This document shows, piece by piece, positions 25,278-31,749 of a stretch of 64,000 nt of DNA; within the stretch, counting starts at the first letter, position 1, and every line of letters begins with the position of its first letter. This stretch comes from DASVEG01 sp035540495 (GTDB taxonomy: Bacteria; Actinomycetota; Acidimicrobiia; Acidimicrobiales; CADCTF01), in assembly GCA_035540495.1 (NCBI GenBank), contig DATLGL010000017.1, positions 1-64,000 on the forward strand. Reading direction: 5' to 3'. A program made the position numbers and the translations under genes. A model generated the notes under the pieces. That model was not told the DNA's origin, searched no databases, and saw only the letters and a program-made list of their open reading frames with translations.

Positions 25278-27527
25278 ATGGCGCATCCCACCTCGCCTGC
25301 CCGGCCTGCCCCGCCAGCATCTCCGCCGCCGCCCGCGCCGGCGGCGTCGGTCGCACCGACGGGTCGTGATGCCGCGCTCGACCTCCTCCGCAGCGTTGCG
25401 CTGGTTCGGGTCGTCGTCTGGCACGCCTTCGCTGCGACCTGGTTGACAGCGTTCGCGGCCATGCCGCTGATGTTCTTCGTCGCCGGCACCCTGCTCGGCC
25501 CCGCGGCGGGCGCCCGCCGCTACTCCGACCTCGTCGTTCGCCGGGCGCGCCGCCTGCTCGTCCCTCTCTGGGGCTACGGAGCGGTGGTTGCCGCCGCGAT
25601 CGTGGTCGCCACCAAACCGGACAACTCCTCGATCGACGTCGGGCGCCTCGCGGTTCGAGTCGCCACGTGGGCGCTCCCTGTCGTCGACCCGGTCGACACC
25701 TCTTGGCATGCAGGTTGGCTGTCGAACCACCTCTGGTACCTGCGGGCCTACCTGTGGATCGTGCTCCTCGCGCCGGTGCTCGTCGGGTACGCGCGCCGTT
25801 GGTGGGCCGCGCTGCCCGTGTTCGCGGTGGCCATCGTCCAGCTCGAGATCGGTGCGCGGTTCGAGGTGCCGATCGTCGGTGACGGCATCGGCCGGATGCT
25901 CGTCGGTGACGCGATCACCTACGGCATGTTCGCCATGCTCGGGATGGCGTACGCGATGCGCACGCGACCCCCACGCCCGGGGTTGCTGCTGGTGGGGGCG
26001 GTGGCGGCCGGAGGAGGAGCCATCGCGCTCGCCCGCTTCGCGGGTCTTCCGGCGGGGGGCATCAACGGGTCATACGGCGCGATCGCGCTCACCGGGCTCG
26101 CGTGGCTGTGCCTGGCCGGATTGTTCGAGCGCCCACTCCGGGCGGTCGCCGAGGTCCCCGCAGTGGCCGGGCTCACGCAAGCCATCTGCCGGCGGGCGGT
26201 CACGATCTACCTCTGGCATCCAGCGGCGATCGTCGCTGCGCTCGCGCTGGTCGACATCGAAGGTCCGTGGCGCGTGCCGGCTGTCGTGGCGGTCACCGCC
26301 ATCGGGACGACCGCCGCCGTGGTGGTCATCGGGTGGCTGGAGGACGTTGCCGCGCACCGCCGGCACCGGGTCAGCCTGCCCGCCGTCCGGTTCGCCAGCG
26401 CGGTGCCGGTCGGGGTCGCTGCGCTCGTCGTCGCGGTGCCCCTTCTCGTGGTCGACGTCGACTCGGCCCAGGCCGAGACCTCGCCACGTCGAGCGGGGGC
26501 GATCCCACCGCCGTCGTATCGTGAGGCGCTGTCGTCGAGCGCGTTCAGCGGCAAGGCCAAGGCTCCCGACGCGCCGATCGACCTTCGCTGGGGCCGCTTC
26601 CCCGAGAAGCGGCTCCAGGCCGTGGTCGACGAGTGGCTGGCGGCCCACCCCGACTCGCGGTCGGTCACCGTCGGCATCGTCGTCGACGGCAAGACCTGGA
26701 CCGGGGAGGCCCACCGCGACAAGCGCGAGGCCGCGATCCGGAAGGACGAGAGGTTCATCGCGGCCAGCGCGACGAAGCTGTTCACGGTCGCACTGGTGAT
26801 GCGCCAGATCGACGCGGGCACCATCGACATCGACGCGCCGATGCCGCCGATCGACGGCGTGAAGGTGCCGCGCCGGGCGTGGCCGATCACGCCCCGCCAG
26901 CTCCTGACCCACACGAGCGGGCTCCCGAACTACACCGACGGTCGGGGCTACGACCCCGATCGTGCCTTCTCGCCGGTCGACGCGGTGAACATGTCGCTCG
27001 GCGTCAAGCGCCTGTTCAAGCCGGGCGAGCGCCTCTACTACACGAACACGAACTACCTCTACCTCGGCCTGCTGCTGGAGCAGGTGACCGGCCGCTCCTA
27101 TGCCGATCTGGTGGGGGACATGACCCGTGAGCTGGGGCTTCGCCGAACGAGCGTCGGCGGCGACCGCCCGGGCTGGGTGGGGTTCTCGTCCGGCGGCGTG
27201 CGGTCGACCCTCGACGAGCTGGCCGTCTTCGTCGACGCCCTCTTCACGCCGGGCAAGGTCGTGTCGCCGGCTCGGCACGCGGACATCACCACGGTCGCCG
27301 ATCACAACATGGCCCTCGGGACATGGCCACTGTGCCCCTGCGGCACCGACGCCACCGGCCGGAAGACCTACAGCGCGATCGGCCAGACGGTCGGTTTCGG
27401 CGGCGTCGCCTACTTCCCCGATCAGATGGGCATGGCGATCCGCATCGACCCGCCGCCGGAACACATCGACATGACGCCCTTCATCATGGCGATGGCCGAT
27501 CCGCTCCGAGCGGCGCTGCGGGGCTGA
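25278..27527 (+). CDS. acyltransferase-3 membrane domain fused to a serine hydrolase
   Basis: 749 residues. After a Pro/Ala-rich start, residues 30 to about 405 form a multi-helix Acyltransferase_3 domain (LDLLRSVALVRVVVWHAF with the TM1 His, NHLWYLRAYLWIVLLAPVL, and YLWHPAAIV). From about residue 440 a beta-lactamase-like hydrolase follows, with SATK (S497/K500), YTNTNYLYLGLLLEQVTG and WPLCPC. The hydrolase half closely matches the gene just upstream, so one arose from the other by duplication. A combined role, adding acyl groups and hydrolysing peptides or esters at the envelope, is inferred only. Confidence 0.82.
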   Translation: MAHPTSPARPAPPASPPPPAPAASVAPTGRDAALDLLRSVALVRVVVWHAFAATWLTAFAAMPLMFFVAGTLLGPAAGARRYSDLVVRRARRLLVPLWGYGAVVAAAIVVATKPDNSSIDVGRLAVRVATWALPVVDPVDTSWHAGWLSNHLWYLRAYLWIVLLAPVLVGYARRWWAALPVFAVAIVQLEIGARFEVPIVGDGIGRMLVGDAITYGMFAMLGMAYAMRTRPPRPGLLLVGAVAAGGGAIALARFAGLPAGGINGSYGAIALTGLAWLCLAGLFERPLRAVAEVPAVAGLTQAICRRAVTIYLWHPAAIVAALALVDIEGPWRVPAVVAVTAIGTTAAVVVIGWLEDVAAHRRHRVSLPAVRFASAVPVGVAALVVAVPLLVVDVDSAQAETSPRRAGAIPPPSYREALSSSAFSGKAKAPDAPIDLRWGRFPEKRLQAVVDEWLAAHPDSRSVTVGIVVDGKTWTGEAHRDKREAAIRKDERFIAASATKLFTVALVMRQIDAGTIDIDAPMPPIDGVKVPRRAWPITPRQLLTHTSGLPNYTDGRGYDPDRAFSPVDAVNMSLGVKRLFKPGERLYYTNTNYLYLGLLLEQVTGRSYADLVGDMTRELGLRRTSVGGDRPGWVGFSSGGVRSTLDELAVFVDALFTPGKVVSPARHADITTVADHNMALGTWPLCPCGTDATGRKTYSAIGQTVGFGGVAYFPDQMGMAIRIDPPPEHIDMTPFIMAMADPLRAALRG

Positions 27528-27554
27528 TCCGACGGCTACCCTTGAAGGGCCTTC

Positions 27555-27631
27555 GGGGACGTAGCTCAGCTGGCTAGAGCACCTGCTTTGCAAGCAGGGG
27601 GTCGTGGGTTCGAGTCCCATCGTCTCCACCA
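27555..27631 (+). tRNA. tRNA-Ala (TGC)
   Basis: Acceptor GGGGACG/CGTCTCC, D-arm AGCTC...GAGC, anticodon stem CCTGC/GCAGG with loop TTTGCAA (anticodon TGC), T-loop GTTCGAGTC, discriminator A and an encoded CCA (27629-27631). TACCCT at 27537-27542 is a possible -10 box. It pairs with the tRNA-Ile as in other actinobacterial oriC regions. Confidence 0.97.
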
Positions 27632-27705
27632 CGAAGCCCGCAGGCGCGCCGGGCGCACCTACCCCCAGGTTTCGACTTCCTGACGTCCTGGGTACGCGCC
27701 TGGTC

Positions 27706-27882
27706 GTGGCAGCGGCAGAAGGCACAGGGCGCGATACCGACGCCGTGCTCGAGCAGGGCGACGAGCTCCTGCGCAGCTCGCGCGACCTCCTCGCCGAGCT
27801 CGACCGCCAGCTGAGCGGCGACGCTGTGCACAACCCTGTGGACAGCTTGCGGACAACCGAAGCAGGCGCTGGGGATTCCTAG
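27706..27882 (+). CDS. possible small helical protein (58 residues)
   Basis: A GTG-initiated frame giving VAAAEGTGRDTDAVLEQGDE and then LLRSSRDLLAELDRQLSG, an amphipathic helical pattern with no known family. It has no ribosome site. The same frame is open into the preceding tRNA, so the start is uncertain and the whole call could be chance. Confidence 0.25.
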   Translation: MAAAEGTGRDTDAVLEQGDELLRSSRDLLAELDRQLSGDAVHNPVDSLRTTEAGAGDS

Positions 27883-27921
27883 GTTTCCCTGCGGACAACC
27901 TCTGGATTTCGCGAAACCCTC

Positions 27922-27950
27922 TTGACCCCGTTCATCGGCGGGAGCATCGT
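27922..27950 (+). promoter_or_regulatory. candidate promoter of the 27955-28250 region
   Basis: TTGACC (27922-27927), a 17-nt spacer and CATCGT (27945-27950). The -35 is near consensus and the -10 is weak. It points into a region with many hairpins and no convincing gene, which supports a non-coding transcript starting near 27957. Confidence 0.3.
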
Positions 27951-27954
27951 GGGG

Positions 27955-28250
27955 CTCACCAGGACGGCAACGCACTGGATGGCCCGGAGGAACCGGCGCT
28001 GATCTTCGGAGAAGCGGCGGGGAGGACGGGTTCCCGGAGCGGAGACGCACTGGGGCGGATCGAAGGATCGAACAGCGACGAGGTCGGGCAACCGACCACA
28101 GAGGTGGGAGAGAGAACGACCGCAAGCGAGGCGGGCAACCGCCCCGCGACGGGCTCGGGAAGCCGAGTTCGAAGGCACAGCCCCGAGGAGCACGAAGGCT
28201 TCGGCCGGATGGCTACTCGGGGCTTCGCCGCGTCTGGCGGGCGGTGCCTT
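27955..28250 (+). ncRNA. candidate structured non-coding RNA
   Basis: There is no credible protein gene between 27883 and 28450, but four helices pair perfectly. These are GGTCGG-GCAA-CCGACC (28082-28097), GGCGG-GCAA-CCGCC (28130-28143), CTCGG-GAAG-CCGAG (28154-28167), and a 7-bp CCCCGAG/CTCGGGG helix (28181-28187 with 28216-28222) enclosing GGC-TTCG-GCC (28197-28206). GNRA and UUCG tetraloops are typical of folded RNAs. I compared it from memory with RNase P RNA, tmRNA, SRP RNA and common riboswitches and saw none of their core motifs. Ends, strand and identity are provisional; the plus strand is chosen because the loops are GNRA in that sense. Confidence 0.35.
28212..28248. repeat. 37-bp imperfect repeat, copy 1
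   Basis: It matches 28450-28486 at 33 of 37 positions (begins GCTACTCGGGG, ends GGTGCC). This copy lies in the hairpin-rich non-coding region; the other encodes the last residues of the nucleotidyltransferase gene at 28451. Confidence 0.7.
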
Positions 28251-28449
28251 CCTTCGTCTGCGAGCCCGACACGGTGGCGGTCGTCAGCCGTGGTCGAGGA
28301 ACTCCACGTACCGAGCGCCGAGGGTCCAGTGCCGCAATCGGCCGCTGATCCGGTTCATCCGCCCGTCACGGCGTCACCGTACGGCGCTCGGAACCGCGTG
28401 TCCTCAGGGTTCCCGGATGCGGCGGGGGAGAGCCCCGGTATCGGCGGCC

Positions 28450-28486
28450 GCTACTCGGGGTTTCGCCGCGTCTGCAGGGAGGTGCC
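28450..28486. repeat. 37-bp imperfect repeat, copy 2
   Basis: The partner of 28212-28248. It includes the stop codon (28451-28453, read on the minus strand) and C-terminal codons (ending QTRRNPE) of the nucleotidyltransferase gene. The 240-bp offset suggests a local duplication of a gene end. Confidence 0.7.
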
Positions 28487-29014
28487 GGAGCGGCCGAGGG
28501 GCACCGCCCGCCACTCGTCGGCGCCGTTGCGCACCGCGGTCGACGACACGCCCCGCACCCAGTCGGGGACGACGAGCTCGTCGACGCCCGCCGGTGTCGG
28601 TGCACCCGCACGGGGAGCGCAGACCACTCGCGGAAGGCGGGCCAGTGCCTCGTCGCGGTGACTCGCGGAGTCGTAGAACGACAGGTCGTGGAGCTGCGCC
28701 CACTTGTCGGCGCCGAGCACGAGCACGTCGTAGCCCTCGGCGATGTCGGCGAGCAGCCGAGACTGCGTCACCCTCGCGTCGAGCCACGGGCGGCCTTCCA
28801 CCGACGCAGCCCGGATGATCGCTACTCGCTCGTCGAGCGGGTGGTGGTGCGACGGCTTGCCGAGGGCGTCTTCCGACAGCACGAGGTCGAGTCGCTCGAG
28901 ACCGCACTGCTCGACCGCGGCGTCCGCGATCGCGAGGTGGGCGACGGTGAGCGGGTCGAACGACCCGGGGAAGCAGCCGACCGGGGTCCGGCCCCGAGCG
29001 CCTGGCGCGCTCAC
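28451..29014 (-). CDS. nicotinate-nucleotide adenylyltransferase-like protein
   Basis: 187 residues from the GTG at 29014, which overlaps the stop of the preceding gene (GTGA). It has the nucleotidyltransferase (HxGH-type) motif CFPGSFDPLTVAHLAIADAA near the N-terminus, HPLDERVAIIRAA, VLGADKWAQLHDL and the C-terminal RGVSSTAVRNG (SSTxhR). This matches the NadD/cytidylyltransferase fold, which joins a mononucleotide to an AMP or CMP group. It lacks the usual NadD neighbours (obg, proBA, rsfS), so the exact substrate is open. Its last codons lie in a 37-bp repeat. Confidence 0.7.
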   Translation of the reverse strand: MSAPGARGRTPVGCFPGSFDPLTVAHLAIADAAVEQCGLERLDLVLSEDALGKPSHHHPLDERVAIIRAASVEGRPWLDARVTQSRLLADIAEGYDVLVLGADKWAQLHDLSFYDSASHRDEALARLPRVVCAPRAGAPTPAGVDELVVPDWVRGVSSTAVRNGADEWRAVPLGRSGTSLQTRRNPE

Positions 29015-29466
29015 GGGCCGATGAGCAGCGAGCCCTGCAGCTCGTGCTCCCCGGGACGGACCCGCACCTTCACGCGGTCGACCGCCGTCTCGCCGTGCTT
29101 GATCTCGCCGATCTCGACCGGCACGACGGTCGCCCCGACCTTGAGCCGCACGGTGCCGTGCCAGTCGAAGCGGCTCCGGTTGGTGATGGGCAGCTCGAGC
29201 TCGACGCGGTTCGCGCCGGCCGGACCGACGGCCATGTCGAGGACGAGCCCACCGCACACGCCTTCCGGTTCCTCGCGACTGATGGTCTGAGAACTGACGA
29301 TCACGGGATCGCCGACCTCGGGCACGATCAGTGAGAACGGGATCTCCGCCTCGTCACGACACGTGAGCACGTGGGTCAGGCCCCGCAGCGACGACGTACC
29401 GATCGGGATGAGGAACGCGGCCAGCAACGCGATCATCGCCACACGGGACCGCAAGCCGGACGGCAT
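29011..29466 (-). CDS. secreted or anchored protein, unknown function
   Basis: 151 residues from the ATG at 29466. One N-terminal hydrophobic segment (VAMIALLAAFLIPIGTSSL) is a signal peptide or anchor. A beta-rich domain with two Cys residues follows (LTCRDE, GVCGGLVLDM), then a strand-rich end (HGTVRLKVGATVVPVEIGEI). No family is recognised. It is directly coupled to the nucleotidyltransferase gene and is divergent from the gene at 29508. Confidence 0.6.
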   Translation of the reverse strand: MPSGLRSRVAMIALLAAFLIPIGTSSLRGLTHVLTCRDEAEIPFSLIVPEVGDPVIVSSQTISREEPEGVCGGLVLDMAVGPAGANRVELELPITNRSRFDWHGTVRLKVGATVVPVEIGEIKHGETAVDRVKVRVRPGEHELQGSLLIGP

Positions 29467-29507
29467 CACCCCAAAGCTACGCCGTCCACCCCCTACGATC
29501 GGTGCGC

Positions 29508-30335
29508 ATGACCTACGCCTCGACGCGGCGGCTGATCCTCGGTGGAGGGGTCGCCGTCCTGCTGCTCGTCGCGGCGATCCTCTTCTTCCGGCGGGTCGAC
29601 ACGGTCGAGGTCCTGGCCGTTCTCCTGTTCATCCCGGTCTTCCTCGCTGCGGTCATCTGGAACCTCCCCGGCGGCGCCATCGGGGGAGCCCTCGCGTCGG
29701 CCGCCTATGCCGCGCTTCGCCTCGACGCCATCGACGCGGTCGGCGGCGGCCGCTTCATCGGCCTGCTCACCACGCGGACGATCGGCTACCTGGCGTTCGG
29801 GCTGCTCGGCGGATGGGCGGTCCACCAGCTCGAGCGCTCGCTCGAGAAGCTCGACATCTACGACCTCATCGACGACGACACCAAGCTGTTCAACGCCCGG
29901 TTCTTCCTCCAGGAGACCGATCTCGAGATGGCCCGAGCACAGCGGTACAAGACGCTGTTCTCGGTCGCGTTCGTCGACATCCCCGCCAGCGCGATTGATG
30001 CCCTGGCCCGCCGCAAGCGCACCGGCCTGCTCCTCGACCTCGGCCGCGCGCTGCATGGCGCCATCCGCACCGTCGACCGGGGGATCCACGCCCGGATGGG
30101 TGGCGTCCACCGCGTCGCCGTGATCTGCCCCGAGACCGGTCCGGAGGGAGCCGAGATCTTCCGCAGCCGGCTTCACGAGCAGCTCGCGTCGTTCCTCGGC
30201 GGCCGCGGCGTGAAGGCCGAGCTCTCCTCGACGGCGATCACCTTCCCCGGTGGCGACCACGAGCTCGGGCGGCTCCGAGGGGAGTTCGAACGGGTCGAAA
30301 GGGAAGAACACCCCGAACATCCGCGGCCCGCGTAA
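29508..30335 (+). CDS. membrane protein with degenerate GGDEF domain
   Basis: 275 residues. TACGAT at 29494-29499 sits 8 nt before the ATG, suggesting leaderless translation. About four helices (LILGGGVAVLLLVAAILFF and others) are followed by DLIDDDTKLFNARFFLQETD and LEMARAQRYKTLFSVAFVDI, which are the opening motifs of diguanylate cyclase domains. The GGDEF active-site motif itself is absent; the equivalent region reads ARMGGVHRVAVICPETG. It is therefore probably a catalytically dead sensor or scaffold rather than a c-di-GMP synthase. Confidence 0.65.
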   Translation: MTYASTRRLILGGGVAVLLLVAAILFFRRVDTVEVLAVLLFIPVFLAAVIWNLPGGAIGGALASAAYAALRLDAIDAVGGGRFIGLLTTRTIGYLAFGLLGGWAVHQLERSLEKLDIYDLIDDDTKLFNARFFLQETDLEMARAQRYKTLFSVAFVDIPASAIDALARRKRTGLLLDLGRALHGAIRTVDRGIHARMGGVHRVAVICPETGPEGAEIFRSRLHEQLASFLGGRGVKAELSSTAITFPGGDHELGRLRGEFERVEREEHPEHPRPA

Positions 30336-30365
30336 CCCGCCGGACGTTTTTTCGTCACATCTCCG

Positions 30366-30393
30366 TTTGAACGTTCTTCAGCCGGGTTAGAGT
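30366..30393 (+). promoter_or_regulatory. candidate whiB promoter
   Basis: TTTGAA (30366-30371), 16 nt, TAGAGT (30388-30393). This would give a leader of about 110 nt containing a hairpin (TGGAGC 30432-30437 with GCTCCA 30443-30448) and a 20-codon reading frame. Confidence 0.4.
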
Positions 30394-30423
30394 GGTCCTC
30401 TGGCAGCGAACCTTGGGGGTGGT

Positions 30424-30486
30424 ATGCCGGGTGGAGCCTCGTGCTCCACGCGTGTCATGCAGGCCAGCCGCCGGTGTGAGCAGTGA
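30424..30486 (+). CDS. 20-residue leader peptide upstream of whiB (candidate)
   Basis: The ATG at 30424 follows GGGGGTGGT. It encodes MPGGASCSTRVMQASRRCEQ, with two Cys, and stops 23 nt before the whiB ATG. A 6-bp hairpin overlaps its 5' half. It could couple whiB expression to translation or cysteine supply, as reported for some actinobacterial leader peptides. There is no proof that it is translated. Confidence 0.3.
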   Translation: MPGGASCSTRVMQASRRCEQ

Positions 30487-30509
30487 CACTCACGTCGGAG
30501 GAGACCTAA

Positions 30510-30833
30510 ATGGCCATCACGATGGAGTCCCCTCGTTCATGGGACGCCAGCATCGAATGGCGGCGTGAAGCCGCCTGCAAAGACCTCGACCCGAATCTGT
30601 TCTTTCCCATCGGAGTGACCGGTCCGGCAGTCGATCAGATCGCCGCGGCCAAGTCGATCTGCAACCAGTGCCCCGTGCGGGGCGAGTGCCTCGACTTCGC
30701 CATCACCACCAACCAGGAGTTCGGGGTGTGGGGTGGCACGACGGAAGACGAGCGCCGGGTGCTCCGCCGCCAGTGGCGGGCCCGCATCCGTCGAGAGCGT
30801 GCGGCCGCGGCCGCCGCTGTCGCAGCTAGCTGA
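30510..30833 (+). CDS. WhiB-family iron-sulfur transcriptional regulator
   Basis: 107 residues, ATG with GGAGGAG upstream. Four cluster-binding cysteines are C23, C51, C54 and C60 (CNQCPVRGEC). The G[VI]WGG turn is GVWGGTTEDER, and a basic Arg-rich tail for DNA binding follows (RRQWRARIRRER). WhiB proteins carry a 4Fe-4S cluster, sense NO or oxygen and bind the primary sigma factor. Which paralogue it corresponds to cannot be decided from the sequence alone. The transcript ends at a strong terminator 22 nt downstream. Confidence 0.95.
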   Translation: MAITMESPRSWDASIEWRREAACKDLDPNLFFPIGVTGPAVDQIAAAKSICNQCPVRGECLDFAITTNQEFGVWGGTTEDERRVLRRQWRARIRRERAAAAAAVAAS

Positions 30834-30855
30834 ACCACCCAACCCACGACCGATC

Positions 30856-30886
30856 GAACGCCGCCCCGCTCGTCAGGGCGGCGTTC
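30856..30886. terminator. strong hairpin terminator between whiB and the EamA gene
   Basis: GAACGCCGCCC (30856-30866) and GGGCGGCGTTC (30876-30886) form a perfect 11-bp stem with a 9-nt loop, followed by CTTCTTCC. It serves the two convergent genes; the EamA stop codon (30873-30875) lies in the loop. Confidence 0.85.
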
Positions 30887-31709
30887 CTTCTTCCACCCGG
30901 CGTGCGACCGAGATCAGCACCGTCGCGCCGAGGATCAGCATCCCGCCTGCGGCCTGCCACGGCCCGAGGCGCTCGTCGAGCAGGATCGCTCCGAGCACCA
31001 CCGCGGAGAACGCCTCCATCGTCATGACGATCGCCGTCTGACTCGCGCCCATCCGTTTCAGCGCGGCGAACAGCAGGCAGAACGCCGCCGCGGTGGCGAC
31101 GCCGTTGATCACCATCACCCACCAACTCGACGCCGGCGACCGCAGCGCGCCGGTCGCGACGCCGTGCGTGGTGAGCGACAGCGCCGCTCCGAGAGCGACC
31201 CACGCGCCGTTGGTCAACGAGTCCGTTCGTCGAACGGCGCGTGACGACACGAGCAGGTACAGGGAGAAGCTCAACGCGGCCGACAGGGCGAACGCGATGC
31301 CGGTCGCGCTGATGGCGACGTCGCCGCCTGACGCGACGATGAGCACCGTGCCGGTTGCCGACAGCGTGAGCGCGACGAACAGCCGAGGCGACGGGCGCAA
31401 CGTACGTAGGGCGAGCTCGAACACGGCGACGATCGCCGGATACGCGTAGAAGAGGAGAGCGACCGCAGCGGCGGTGCCGCGCTGCAACGCCGAGTAGAAC
31501 AGCGCCGACTCGACCGCGTAGCCGACGGCGCCGAGCAGCAACGGCCGCCATCGCTCGCCGGGAGCGGGGAGTACCGGGCGGCGGGCGACGACGAGCACGG
31601 CGAACGCGACGACGGCCGCGAGCCCGAACCGCACCGCCAGCGTGGCGGACGGCCCGAACCCCCGAAGCGCGAGCTCCCGGTTGCAGACGATCGTGATGCC
31701 GTAGGCCAC
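30873..31709 (-). CDS. EamA/DMT-family transporter
   Basis: 278 residues as called. It has about ten hydrophobic helices in two EamA repeats (first with FYSALQRGTAAAVALLFYAYP, second with FAALKRMGASQTAIVMTMEA and LDERLGPWQAAGGMLIL). It is a drug/metabolite-superfamily exporter of unknown substrate. The GTG at 31709 truncates helix 1. The frame continues upstream (PLIGPLLALSSA before VAYGITIV), so the true start may be CTG at 31742, only 7 nt after the acyl-CoA ligase stop. Confidence 0.8.
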   Translation of the reverse strand: MAYGITIVCNRELALRGFGPSATLAVRFGLAAVVAFAVLVVARRPVLPAPGERWRPLLLGAVGYAVESALFYSALQRGTAAAVALLFYAYPAIVAVFELALRTLRPSPRLFVALTLSATGTVLIVASGGDVAISATGIAFALSAALSFSLYLLVSSRAVRRTDSLTNGAWVALGAALSLTTHGVATGALRSPASSWWVMVINGVATAAAFCLLFAALKRMGASQTAIVMTMEAFSAVVLGAILLDERLGPWQAAGGMLILGATVLISVARRVEEGTPP

Positions 31710-31749
31710 TGCCGACGAGAGCGCCAGCAGTGGCCCGATCAGCGGACGC

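Noticed and set aside
27955..28250. Identity as RNase P RNA or tmRNA
   Set aside because: The conserved RNase P core blocks and the tmRNA tRNA-like ends are not visible.
28104..28661. 185-residue plus-strand frame in the hairpin-rich region
   Set aside because: It runs into the antisense of the nucleotidyltransferase gene, has low-complexity Arg/Ser/Gly content and no ribosome site. The hairpins explain the region better.
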